From positions 1,364,001 through 1,428,000 of the forward strand of contig CAWETB010000015.1 of assembly GCA_963811885.1 (NCBI GenBank): a stretch of DNA of 64,000 nucleotides. The letters are read 5' to 3'. The translations under genes and the position numbers were made by a program. The notes beneath the pieces were generated by a model. That model was not told where the DNA came from. It was given only the letters and a program-made list of their open reading frames with translations, and did no database searches. Positions 25,322 to 35,401 of the stretch are shown one piece after another. Position 1 is the first letter of the stretch. Every line of letters starts with the position of its first letter. This stretch comes from Gaiellasilicea sp963811885. GTDB taxonomy: Bacteria > Actinomycetota > Thermoleophilia > Gaiellales > Gaiellaceae.

Positions 25322-26999
25322 TCAGCGCCCGGCGGCGTAGCCCTGCATGCCGCGCGGGTTCGCGCCGGCCTTCAGCAGGCCGTCGTCCTCGCGCGCGACC
25401 GCCGTCACGCGGCCGAGCGTCCACGGGCCGGAGACCTCGACGTCGTGGCCGCGCGCGCGCAGGTCGTCGACGACGTCGTCGCCGAAGCGCTCCTCGACCG
25501 TGACCGAGCGGCGCGCGAAGCCGCGGGGATAGAAGGACGAGATCAGGTGGTCCATGTGGAACTCGGGCGCGTCGATCGCCTCCTGCAGGTTCAGGCCGAG
25601 ATCGACGTGGCGGACGAAGACGTGCAGCGCCCACTGCTCCTGCTGGTCGCCGCCGGGAGTTCCCCAGGCGAGATAGGGCTTGCCGTCCCGGAGGGCGAGC
25701 CCCGGGCAGAGCGTCGTGCGCGGGCGGGCGCCCGGCCGGAGCGAGGAGGCGAGCCCCTCCTCGAGCCAGAACATCTGCGCGCGGGTGCCCAGCGGCCAGC
25801 CGAGCGAGGGGATCACGGGTGAGCTCTGCAGCCAGCCGCCGCTCGGGGTCGCCGAGAACATGTTCCCGTGGCGGTCGACGACGTCGAGGTGGACGGTGTC
25901 GCCGCGCGTCGGCTCCCCCGCCCCCGGCGTCACCGCGGCCTCGACGAGGTGAGGCAGGCGGCCGATGCCCGGCCGGTACTCCTCGGACGCGTCCTCGCCG
26001 ACGAGCGCGCGCCGCTCGTCGTTGTAGGCCTTCGACAGCAGCGTCTCCAGCGGCACCTCGCCGTCGCCGTAGAGCGCATCCCGGTCGGCGAACGCGAGCT
26101 TGGCGCACTCGGTGACGACGTGGACGAACTCGGCCGGGCGAGAGCTCGGCGAGATCGAAGCCGTCGAGGAGCGCGAGCTGCTGCAGCCCCACCGGCCCGG
26201 CCGCCCACGGCAGCGTCTTGCAGACCGTCAGCCCGCCGTACTCGAGCTTGGCGACCGGCTCGAGCGTCGCGCGCCAGCGCGCCATGTCCTCGCCGGTGAG
26301 GAGCCCGCCCTCGGCGGCGGAGAACCTGTCGATCTCCTCGGCGACGAAGCCCTCGTAGTACGCACGGCGAGCGTTCTCGATCTCCTGCTCGCGCGAGCCT
26401 CCGCGCGACTCCTCGACGATGCGCCGGTACGTCGCCGCCGAGGGCCGGGTTGCGGAAGAGCGCGCCGACCTCCGGTGCGGGCAGGTAGAGGTCGCTCGAG
26501 CCGGGCCAGTCCGCGCAGCAGCTCCTCGGTGCGGTCGATCGTCGCGCGGATCCCGGCGACGAGCGGGAAGCCGTGCTCCGCGTAGCCGATCGCGAACTCG
26601 AGCACGTCCGCGAGCCGCCAGGTCCCGAACTGCTCCAGCAGCAGCAGCCAGCCGCCGAAGGCACCGGGGACGCAGGCCGCGAGCACACCGGTCCCGGGAA
26701 CGAGCTCGTGGCCGAGATCGTGGTAGCGCTCGATCGTCGCCGCGCCGGGCGCACACGCCCTGGCCGCAGAGCGCAATCGGCTCGCCGCGGTCGACCGGGA
26801 AGAGGAGCGCCGGCACCTCGCCGCCAGGCCCGTTCAGATGCGGCTCGACGACCTGCAGCGTCAGGCCGGTGGCGACGGCCGCGTCGAACGCGTTGCCGCC
26901 GCGCTCGAGCACCGACATCCCGGCCGCGGATGCGAGCCAGTGGGTCGACGCGACCATGCCGAACGTGCCGCGCAGCTCCGGCCTGGTCGTGAAGTTCAC
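25322..26999 (-). CDS. Gamma-glutamyltransferase-family hydrolase (at least four frameshifts)
   Basis: An Ntn-hydrolase of the gamma-glutamyltranspeptidase/cephalosporin-acylase family, about 558 residues. The N terminus (GMVASTHWLASAAGMSVLERGG, in two parts) begins at the GTG at 26999. The middle (LADVLEFAIGYAEHGFPLVA; ARRAYYEGFVAEEIDRF) and the C-terminal half with RGDTVHLDVVDRHGN, containing the processing/catalytic Thr, lie in other frames. Shifts occur at about 26760, 26510, 26440 and 26140. The pieces are collinear and complete, so I take it as one gene. The start overlaps the thioesterase stop as GTGA. Confidence 0.72.
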
Positions 27000-27463
27000 T
27001 GGATGATCAGGCAGGTCGTCGTGCCGTGCGCGAGCAGCTTTCCGTTCGGATCCGTCAGCTTCCCCTCGGCGGTCGCGATCCGCGAGCCCTGGTGGATGAC
27101 GATCCCCTCGCAGCGGATCACGCCGGTGTCGGCGGTGATCGGGCGGACGAAGTTCGTCTTCACCTCGAGCGTCGTGTAGCCGACGCCCCGCTCGAGCTGC
27201 GTGTGCACCGCGCAGCCCATCGCCGAGTCGAGCAGCGTCAGCGCGATGCCGCCGTGCACCGAGCCGATCGGGTTGTAGTGCTGCGGGCCGGGCTCCATCT
27301 CGAAGACGGCGCGCCCGGGCTCGGCCAGGACGAGGCGAAAACCCATCAGCTCCGAGATCGGCGGCGCCGGCAGCTCGCCCGTGACGATCGCCTGGACGTA
27401 CTCCATCCCGGAGAGGCGACGGCCCTCCTCTGCGACCGCCCGTGGGTCGTGCTGCGTGGACAT
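26996..27463 (-). CDS. PaaI-family hotdog thioesterase (copy 2)
   Basis: A 155-residue protein with YNPIGSVHGGIALTLLDSAM and LEVKTNFVRPITADTG, the same signatures as the copy at 23877-24395. Probably a parallel acyl-CoA thioesterase. Translationally coupled to the gamma-glutamyltransferase gene. An ATG at 27463 gives the family N terminus. Confidence 0.85.
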   Translation of the reverse strand: MSTQHDPRAVAEEGRRLSGMEYVQAIVTGELPAPPISELMGFRLVLAEPGRAVFEMEPGPQHYNPIGSVHGGIALTLLDSAMGCAVHTQLERGVGYTTLEVKTNFVRPITADTGVIRCEGIVIHQGSRIATAEGKLTDPNGKLLAHGTTTCLIIQ

Positions 27464-27517
27464 GACTCGACTCTATCCGGCGGGGATGGGCTCGTAGACG
27501 TGTGCGAGACTCAGCAG

Positions 27518-29440
27518 ATGTCCGAGCTGCTCGAAGGTGTCGAAGAAGGTCGCGAGGCGATCAAGAACCACCGCTGGCGGGAGGGCTACGAGCTGCTCTC
27601 GGCGGCGGCCGCCGGTACGACTCTCCAGCCGGAGGATCTCGAGCTGCTCGCGTGGAGCGCGTACTTCACCGACGAGATCGCCCAGGTCGTGCCGATCCTC
27701 GAGCGTGCGTATGCGGGCTACGTCGCGGCCGAGAACAACGTACGCGCCGCGATCGTCGCGGTGCAGCTCTCGCACGAGTACGGGAGCGTCAGGCAGCAGC
27801 GGGCGATCGGGAGCGGGTGGTTCTCGCGCGCCGAGCGGCTGCTCGAGAACGAGCCCGAGGGGCTCGCCCACGGCTATCTCGCGCTCGAGAGCGGGCTCGG
27901 CGCACTGCGGACGCACGACTACGCCGCCGCGAGGGACTTCGGCGAGACGGCCGAGCGGATCGGCCGCGAGCACGGCGACCTGGCGCTGGAGCTGCGCGGC
28001 CGCCAGCGGCGAGCCGTCGCGCTGATCCATCTCGGGGAGGTCGACGAGGGCCGGCTGCTGCTCAACGAGGTGAACGCGGCCGCGTACGGCGGCACGATCG
28101 GGCCGTACGACACCGTCGTCATCTACTGCAACGCGATCGGGACGTGCCGCGACGTGGCCGCGTTCGACGAGGCCTCCCAGTGGACCGAGCGCGCCGAGCT
28201 CTTCTGCGACGAGCACGCGATCGGCGCGTTCCCGGGCGTCTGCCGGATCAACCGCGCCGAGGTGATGCGCTACCAGGGCAAGCTCGAGGACGCGGAGCGG
28301 ACGGCGTCCGAGGCGTCTGAGCTGCTCGCGACCTGGGCGCCGCGGATCGCGGCGGCCGGCTATGCCGAGGTCGGCGAGGTGCGGCTGCGCCTCGGAGACC
28401 TCGCGAAGGCGGAGGAGGCGTTCGACCTCGCCGACGAGCTCGGCCACGACCCCGAGCCCGGCCGTTCACTCGTGCTGCTCGCGCGCGAGAAGCCCGCGGC
28501 CGCGCTCGCGTCGATCAGGCGCGCACTCGCCGACGATCTTCCCGCCCTCACGAAGGCACGCCTGCTCCCGGCCTTCGTCGAGATCGCCGTCGCCGCGGAC
28601 GCCGTCGACGACGCGGCCGCGGCCGCGCAGGAGCTGGCCGCGACGGCGGACCTCTACGACACGCCCGCGCTCCGCGCCGCCGCCGCCGTCGCCGCCGGCT
28701 CCGTCGCGCTCGCGCGGGACGACCCGCAGGCGGCGATGCGACCGCTCCGCCAGGCGTTGCGGCTCTGGCAGGACACGAACGCTCGCTACGAGACCGCGCG
28801 GACGCGCGTCCTGCTCGCCCGCGCGTACTCGGCCACCGGCGACGCGGACGGCGCGAAGCACGAGCTCGGGCAGGCAGGCTCGGTCTTCGACCAGCTCGGC
28901 GCCCGCATCGATGCCGCGCGCGTCGACGCGCTCCTCGGCCGCGCCGGAGCGCGCGTGACGATGACGTTCGTCTTCACCGACATCGTCGACTCGACGCGTC
29001 ACGTCGAGCATCTCGGCGACGCGAACTGGCAAAAGCTGCTGCGCCGTCACGACGAGCTGATCGGTCGAGTCACCAGCGCCGAGGGCGGGACCGTCGTCGA
29101 CCACACGGGCGACGGCTTCTTCCTCGCGTTCCCGAGCGCGGAGCGCGCCGTCGCCGCAGCGGTCGCGATTCAGCGCGAGGCGGCCGGCGAGCTGCCGTTC
29201 GCGATTCGGATCGGCGTCCATACCGCGGAGGCGACGAGCCTCGGCGACAACTACCGCGGCAAGGGCGTCCACGTCGCGGCCCGGATCGGCGCGCTCGGCT
29301 GCGGCGAGGAGATCGTCGCGAGCCACGAGACCGTCGCTGCGCTCACCGGCGTTCGCACGGGCGAGCCGCGCAGCGAGCAGCTGAAGGGCATCGCGGAGCC
29401 GGTCGACGTCGTCGCGATCGACTGGCGCGGAGACAGCTAG
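27518..29440 (+). CDS. TPR-repeat protein with C-terminal class III adenylate/guanylate cyclase
   Basis: A 640-residue soluble protein. Residues 1-470 are TPR-like helical repeats. Residues 485-640 are a class III cyclase: MTFVFTDIVDSTRHVEHLG with the first metal Asp, VVDHTGDGFFLAF with the second, IRIGVHTAEA, and GKGVHVAARIGAL. It makes a cyclic nucleotide, probably cAMP, and the repeats likely sense or dock a partner. The ATG at 27518 follows GAGACT six bases upstream (leaderless type). An antisense thioesterase start lies 54 bases away. Confidence 0.85.
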   Translation: MSELLEGVEEGREAIKNHRWREGYELLSAAAAGTTLQPEDLELLAWSAYFTDEIAQVVPILERAYAGYVAAENNVRAAIVAVQLSHEYGSVRQQRAIGSGWFSRAERLLENEPEGLAHGYLALESGLGALRTHDYAAARDFGETAERIGREHGDLALELRGRQRRAVALIHLGEVDEGRLLLNEVNAAAYGGTIGPYDTVVIYCNAIGTCRDVAAFDEASQWTERAELFCDEHAIGAFPGVCRINRAEVMRYQGKLEDAERTASEASELLATWAPRIAAAGYAEVGEVRLRLGDLAKAEEAFDLADELGHDPEPGRSLVLLAREKPAAALASIRRALADDLPALTKARLLPAFVEIAVAADAVDDAAAAAQELAATADLYDTPALRAAAAVAAGSVALARDDPQAAMRPLRQALRLWQDTNARYETARTRVLLARAYSATGDADGAKHELGQAGSVFDQLGARIDAARVDALLGRAGARVTMTFVFTDIVDSTRHVEHLGDANWQKLLRRHDELIGRVTSAEGGTVVDHTGDGFFLAFPSAERAVAAAVAIQREAAGELPFAIRIGVHTAEATSLGDNYRGKGVHVAARIGALGCGEEIVASHETVAALTGVRTGEPRSEQLKGIAEPVDVVAIDWRGDS

Positions 29441-29444
29441 GCGG

Positions 29445-30722
<1,278 letters not shown>

Positions 30723-30779
30723 GTCTCTCTTGTACTCCAGTTTCGGGGGAACCGCTAGGTCAGGTCAGGGCCAGGTTTC

Positions 30780-31364
30780 TCAGCGATGCTCGATCACTCT
30801 GTCAATGATTCCGTACTCGTTCGCTTCTTGCGCGGTCAGGAAGTAGTCGCGCTCCATGTCCTTGGAGACCTTCTCGATGTCCTGACCTGAGTGCTGACTG
30901 ATGATCTCCTCGAGCCGTCGCTTCAGCGCAATCGTCTCTCGCGCTGCGATCTCGATGTCGGTCGCCTGTCCCTGGAAGCCGCCCGACACCTGGTGGATCA
31001 GAATCTTTGCGTTCGGCAGCGCCATTCGCTTCCCTTCCGCACCGCCGGCGAGCAGGAGCGCACCCATGCTCATCGCGATCCCGACGCAGATGGTCTGGAT
31101 GTCCGGCTTGACGAACTGCATCGTGTCGTAGATGGCGAGACCGGCATAGACCGAGCCGCCCGGGGAGTTGATGTAGATCGAGATGTCCTTGTCCGGGTCC
31201 TCCGACTCGAGGTGCAGCAGCTGCGCCACGATCAGGTTCGCGATCTGGTCGTCGACCTGGGTGCCGAGGAAGATGATCCGCTCGTTCAGCAGGCGGGAGT
31301 AGATGTCGAACGAGCGCTCGCCGCGCGACGTCTGCTCGATCACCATGGGGATCAACGGGCTCAT
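30780..31364 (-). CDS. clpP: ATP-dependent Clp protease proteolytic subunit ClpP
   Basis: A 194-residue serine protease. Catalytic residues are in GIAMSMGALLLAGG (Ser), ILIHQVSGGFQG (His) and MERDYFLTAQEANEYG (Asp). The loop before the Ser is GIAMSMG where many enzymes have GQAASMG. It lies 25 bases after tig and before clpX. Confidence 0.96.
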   Translation of the reverse strand: MSPLIPMVIEQTSRGERSFDIYSRLLNERIIFLGTQVDDQIANLIVAQLLHLESEDPDKDISIYINSPGGSVYAGLAIYDTMQFVKPDIQTICVGIAMSMGALLLAGGAEGKRMALPNAKILIHQVSGGFQGQATDIEIAARETIALKRRLEEIISQHSGQDIEKVSKDMERDYFLTAQEANEYGIIDRVIEHR

Positions 31365-31389
31365 GCAGTCTCCTTGCTTCCGGTCACGT

Positions 31390-32730
31390 TCAGTTGCCTG
31401 GGGTCCACAATTTTGTCTCTTGCTCGGGTGATTCCTTGTCGGGGGTCCAGATCGCGTCGCGCGCCTGGGCCTGCTCGAGCGGGATCGGCTTCACCTCGGC
31501 GGCGACGCGGTCGAGCGCTGCGCGCAGGCGCAGGTCCTCGCGGAGGTCCTCCTGCCGTCCGTGCTGCCACAGATCCTCGATCACCTGGTCGGGATCCTCG
31601 CCCGCCGCCTCGGCCTGCTCGCGGATCAGCGCCTTGACCTCGTCGTCGGAGACCTCGATCCCGAGCTTGTCGGCGACGGCCTCGAGCGCCAGCTCGCGCG
31701 CCACCGAGAGCGCCGCCTCCATCTGCATCGAGCTCGTCAGCTCCTCGGCGGAGCGGCCGGTCAGCTGCAGGTAGGTCTCGGGCGCGATCCCGCGGCGCTC
31801 GAGCGACCGGATGAAGCCGGTGAGCAGCTCGCGTGTGCGCGACTCGACGAGCGGCCGGGCCGGCGCGACCTTCGAGGCGGCGACGAGCGCGTCGACGGCG
31901 TTGGCGCGGAAGGCGTTCTCGATCTCGGCGTCGACGGCCTCGCGCAGCCGCTGCTCGATGTCGGCGCGCAGCTCGCCGAGCGTGTCGAACTCGCTGGACG
32001 AGCGGGCGAGCTCGTCGTCGAGCTCCGGCAGCACCTTCTCGCTGATCTCCTTGACCGTGATGTCGACGTTCGAGGTCGACTCGTCCGCGAGCTCGTAGGC
32101 GACGCTCTTCGTCTCGCCGGCGGAAGCGCCGACGAGCGCCGCCTCGACCTCCTCGACCAACCGGCCGGAGCCGAGCTCGACGACCGTGTCGCGCTGGGCC
32201 TCGCCCTCGGGCGAGACGATGTCGACGACGAGCGTGTCGCCCTCCTTCGCGGGCCGGTCGCCGGCGGGCACGAGCTCGGCGACGGACTCGCGCAGCGCCT
32301 CGAGCTCCTGCGTGACGAGCTCCTCCGGCACCTCGGCCTCGGGCTTGCCGACCTCGAGCTCGGTCCAGTCGACGACGTCGACCTTCGGCTGCACGGGCAC
32401 GGTCGCGGTGAACTGCCAGTCGCCCCCGTCATCGGCCGGAAGGTCGTAGTCGTACTGCGGCTGCGCGACGGGGCGAATGCGGGCGCGGGCGGCGGCGTTC
32501 CAGAACCAGCCGCCGATGTGGCTGTCGACCGCCTCGGCCATGATCCGTTCCTTGCCGAGCCGCTGGGTGAGGATCGGCACCGGCACCTTGCCCTGCCGGA
32601 AGCCCGGGATCTTCACCGACTGCGCCAGGTCGGAGGTGGCGTGCTCGACCGCGTGGTGGACGTCGTGCGCGGGCACGTCGACCTTCAAGCGGACCGTGTC
32701 GCCGCCGAGCTCCTCGACCTGCGCCGTCAT
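31390..32730 (-). CDS. tig: Trigger factor
   Basis: A 446-residue ribosome-bound chaperone. The N-terminal ribosome-binding domain carries the signature GFRQGKVP near residue 48. A FKBP-type PPIase domain follows (AKEGDTLVVDIVSPEG, LVEEVEAALVG), then the long helical C-terminal chaperone domain. I start at the ATG at 32730 (MTAQVEELGG). Intact and coupled to clpP and clpX. Confidence 0.95.
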   Translation of the reverse strand: MTAQVEELGGDTVRLKVDVPAHDVHHAVEHATSDLAQSVKIPGFRQGKVPVPILTQRLGKERIMAEAVDSHIGGWFWNAAARARIRPVAQPQYDYDLPADDGGDWQFTATVPVQPKVDVVDWTELEVGKPEAEVPEELVTQELEALRESVAELVPAGDRPAKEGDTLVVDIVSPEGEAQRDTVVELGSGRLVEEVEAALVGASAGETKSVAYELADESTSNVDITVKEISEKVLPELDDELARSSSEFDTLGELRADIEQRLREAVDAEIENAFRANAVDALVAASKVAPARPLVESRTRELLTGFIRSLERRGIAPETYLQLTGRSAEELTSSMQMEAALSVARELALEAVADKLGIEVSDDEVKALIREQAEAAGEDPDQVIEDLWQHGRQEDLREDLRLRAALDRVAAEVKPIPLEQAQARDAIWTPDKESPEQETKLWTPGN

Positions 32731-32738
32731 TGGACTAT

Positions 32739-33146
32739 TCAAGCAGAGGCCGCGCGGGCCGAGTCGAGCTCTCGGGCCAGCGCAGCGACGCGTTGCTCGA
32801 TCTCGTCCCGCAGCTCGCGGACCCGTTCGAGCGACTGCCCGGCCGGATCCTCGAGCCCCCAGTCGACGTAGCTCTTGCCTGGCAGCACCGGACAGACGTC
32901 ACCGCAGCCCATCGTCACGACCACGTCCGCCCAGGCCGCGTCCGCCTCGGGCTCGAGCTGCCGCGGCGTCCGGCCGGAGAGGTCGTAGCCGATCTCGCTC
33001 ATCGCCTCGACCACCTCCGGGTGCAGGTGGGCCTCGGCGCGGCTGCCGGCCGAGCGCACCTCGTGGCCGCCGAGCCGCTCGAGGAACGCGTGCGCCATCT
33101 GAGAGCGGCCGGCGTTCCCGATGCAGAGGAAGAGGACGTTCGCCAC
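32739..33146 (-). CDS. arsC: Arsenate reductase, low-molecular-weight phosphatase type
   Basis: A 135-residue protein. LCIGNAGRSQM carries the CX5R catalytic loop (Cys8). Two further Cys (81 and 85 in MGCGDVCPVLPG) fit thioredoxin-linked ArsC enzymes and are absent from plain tyrosine phosphatases. YVDWGLEDPAGQ supports the same. It converts arsenate to arsenite. GTG at 33146 is directly divergent from the amidohydrolase with only 18 bases between starts. Confidence 0.88.
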   Translation of the reverse strand: MANVLFLCIGNAGRSQMAHAFLERLGGHEVRSAGSRAEAHLHPEVVEAMSEIGYDLSGRTPRQLEPEADAAWADVVVTMGCGDVCPVLPGKSYVDWGLEDPAGQSLERVRELRDEIEQRVAALARELDSARAASA

Positions 33147-33164
33147 GAGTCGTAGGCTAGCGCC
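33147..33164. promoter_or_regulatory. 18-bp bidirectional promoter with a shared symmetrical -10 box
   Basis: The core TAGGCTA (33153-33159) gives TAGGCT on the plus strand, six bases before the amidohydrolase GTG, and TAGCCT on the minus strand, seven bases before the arsC GTG. No ribosome binding site fits in either direction, so both mRNAs should be leaderless. Symmetric -10 boxes driving divergent transcription are known in bacteria; here they are compressed to the minimum. Confidence 0.55.
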
Positions 33165-34349
33165 GTGGGAGCGGGAGACCTCTGGCTGCGCGACGGACGC
33201 GTACCCGGCTCGGCGGCGCCGACCGACATCGTCGTCCGCGGCGGCCGGATCGACACCGTCGGCGTCGCGCCGGAGGGCTGGGAAGGCCCAACGCTCGACG
33301 CACGTGGATGCCTCGTGCTCCCAGGGCTCGTCGACGGCCATGCCCACGTCGACAAGACGCTCTGGGGACTGCCGTGGCGACCGCATTCGGCCGGCGCCGG
33401 GCTTGCTGCACTGATCGAGAACGAGCGGATCGGCCGGCGCGAGCTGCCGCCGGTGTCCGAGCGTGCCGGCGCCCTCTTCGAGACGTACAGCGCGCACGGA
33501 ACGACGCTGATCCGGACGCACGTCGACGTCGACCTCGACAACGGCGTCACTGCGGTCGAGGGCGTCCTCGAGGCAGCCGCACGGTTCCGCGACCGGCTCG
33601 ACGTCGAGGTCGTCGCGTTCCCGCAGAGCGGCATGCTGATCGCCCCCGGGACCGCCGACCTGCTCGACGCGGCGGTCGAGGCGGGCGCGGCGCTCGTCGG
33701 CGGCATCGACCCTGCAGGGCTCGACGGAGATGCCGTCGCGCATCTCGACGCGGTCTTCGGGATCGCCGACCGCCGCGGCTGCGGCGTCGACATCCATCTG
33801 CACGACCGCGGCACGCTCGGCCGGTGGCAGATCGGCCTGATCGTCGAGCGCACGCGCGCCCTCGGCCTGCAGGGCAGGGTCACCGTCTCGCACGCGTTCT
33901 GCCTCTGCGACGGCGACCCCGCCGTCGAGCCGCTGCTCGAGCAGCTGGCCGAGCAGCGGATCTCGCTCGCCACCGTTGCGCCCGGGAGCGCCGACCCCCT
34001 CCCGCTCACCCGGATCGTCGAGCTCGGGATCGCGGTCTGTCTCGGACAGGACGGCGTTCGCGATCTCTGGTCGCCGTGGGGCGACGCCGACATGCTCTCG
34101 CGTGCCGCCCAGCTGGCGTGGCGTGCGGGCTTCCGGAGAGACGACGACATCGCCCTCTGCGTCGAGATCGCGAGCAGCCGGGGCGCGGCTGCGCTCGGAG
34201 TCCTCGATCAGGTCGTCGCTCCCGGCGGCCGCGGCGACCTCGTGCTCGTCGACGCCAGCGGGCCGGCCGAGGCTGCCGTCGCGCACCCGCCGCGCTCGCT
34301 GGTGATCAAGCGCGGCGTGCCGGTGTCCGGCACGCTCGCCGTAGGCTGA
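33165..34349 (+). CDS. Amidohydrolase family protein (cytosine deaminase-like)
   Basis: A 394-residue metal-dependent hydrolase. GLVDGHAHVDKT carries the HxH metal ligands (residues 59 and 61); further metal ligands lie in DIHLHD and VSHAFCLCD, and GQDGVRDLW holds the catalytic Asp. The GHAHVDKTxWG pattern resembles cytosine deaminases and related deaminases; the actual substrate is unknown. The next gene starts four bases after its stop. Confidence 0.85.
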   Translation: MGAGDLWLRDGRVPGSAAPTDIVVRGGRIDTVGVAPEGWEGPTLDARGCLVLPGLVDGHAHVDKTLWGLPWRPHSAGAGLAALIENERIGRRELPPVSERAGALFETYSAHGTTLIRTHVDVDLDNGVTAVEGVLEAAARFRDRLDVEVVAFPQSGMLIAPGTADLLDAAVEAGAALVGGIDPAGLDGDAVAHLDAVFGIADRRGCGVDIHLHDRGTLGRWQIGLIVERTRALGLQGRVTVSHAFCLCDGDPAVEPLLEQLAEQRISLATVAPGSADPLPLTRIVELGIAVCLGQDGVRDLWSPWGDADMLSRAAQLAWRAGFRRDDDIALCVEIASSRGAAALGVLDQVVAPGGRGDLVLVDASGPAEAAVAHPPRSLVIKRGVPVSGTLAVG

Positions 34350-34353
34350 GCGC

Positions 34354-35007
34354 GTGCGCCTCTTCGTCCTCGTCCGCCACGGACAGTCGGAGCTGAACGT
34401 GACCCGCCGCGTCAACGGCGACCCGAACGTGCCGGTCGGCCTGACCGCGCAGGGAGAAGCCGAGGCGGGCGGGCTCGCACTCCAGCTGGCCGGGATCGAG
34501 CTCGACCTCTGCGTGCACAGCCGCTTCGGCCGCACTCGAGCGACCGCGAGGATCGCGCTCGAAGGACGCGCCGTTCCCGTCGTCGTCGAGCCGCTGCTCG
34601 ACGACATCGACGTCGGCGAGCTCGACGGCCGGTCGATCGACGACTACCGCGCCTGGAAGCGCGGGCACACCCGAGCCGACGCGTTCCCGGGCGGGGAGAG
34701 CCTCGACGACGCCGCGCGCCGCTATGCGACCGCGTACGAGCGCCTGCTCGCCCGTCCGGAGCGTCGCGTCCTCGTCGTCTGCCACGAGATTCCGGTGCGC
34801 TACGCGATCAACGGCGCCGCCGGCTCGGACGAGCTGGACGGCCCCGCCCACGAGATCGGCAACTGCGTCCCGCACCTCTTCGACGAGGACGGGCTCACGC
34901 GCGCGGTCGCGACGGATCCGGACGCTCGCCGGCTGACTCAGGCTGCCGCGGGCGCGCTCTCGCTCGCCTGCGCCTTCCAGACGCTGTTCAGCCCGCTCTG
35001 CATGTAG
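34354..35007 (+). CDS. Histidine phosphatase superfamily protein (phosphoglycerate mutase-like)
   Basis: A 217-residue phosphatase with the RHGQSE motif (Arg8, His9, Gly10) and a second His in VVCHEIPVRYAING. The GTG at 34354 is six bases after TAGGCT (34342-34347), a leaderless-type start inside the end of the amidohydrolase gene. Substrate unknown. The last ~25 codons overlap the convergent DUF4234 gene by 70 bases, so the tail (QAAAGALSLACAFQTLFSP) may be an indel artefact. Confidence 0.85.
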   Translation: MRLFVLVRHGQSELNVTRRVNGDPNVPVGLTAQGEAEAGGLALQLAGIELDLCVHSRFGRTRATARIALEGRAVPVVVEPLLDDIDVGELDGRSIDDYRAWKRGHTRADAFPGGESLDDAARRYATAYERLLARPERRVLVVCHEIPVRYAINGAAGSDELDGPAHEIGNCVPHLFDEDGLTRAVATDPDARRLTQAAAGALSLACAFQTLFSPLCM

Positions 35008-35363
35008 GCGTAGAGAACCGGCGAGATGACGATGTAGAGGACGACCCCGAGCCAGCCGTTGATCTGCGTCTGACCGTTCAGGCGCTGGGCGGCCTGCACG
35101 CGCTGGAACGTCGTCACCGTCGTCCAGATCGCGGGAACGATGAGGAGCGCACCGGGGAAGAGTGCGAGCGTCGACTTGGCCGGGCTGTCGCCGAGCTCGG
35201 TCGTGCCCTTTGCCCGGCCGAGATCCGCAAGCTCGCGGTTGATGAAGTACCACCAGCAGACGAGGTAGATCCCGAGCGTGACGACGGCGAGCACCGCCAC
35301 CGCGATCGGGTTCCGTGTCTTCGCCGTCGTGCCGGCGCCTGCGATCTGGATCTCCTGCGCCAC
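34938..35363 (-). CDS. DUF4234 membrane protein
   Basis: A 141-residue protein with two to three membrane helices: IAVAVLAVVTLGIYLVCWWY is the DUF4234 signature, followed by a middle helix (LALFPGALLIVPAIWTTVT) and a C-terminal one (GWLGVVLYIVISPVLYAYMQ). The GTG at 35363 is preceded by AAAGGAC. Family function unknown. The tail overlaps the phosphatase gene end. Confidence 0.75.
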   Translation of the reverse strand: MAQEIQIAGAGTTAKTRNPIAVAVLAVVTLGIYLVCWWYFINRELADLGRAKGTTELGDSPAKSTLALFPGALLIVPAIWTTVTTFQRVQAAQRLNGQTQINGWLGVVLYIVISPVLYAYMQSGLNSVWKAQASESAPAAA

Positions 35364-35401
35364 GGATGACGTCCTTTCTGGAGCGCGCCTGACCCCCGCG
35401 C

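Noticed and set aside
24921..26999. A single 692-residue fusion of gamma-glutamyltransferase and ion channel
   Set aside because: The frame only passes through by chance; the middle is shadow sequence and the real GGT blocks lie in other frames.
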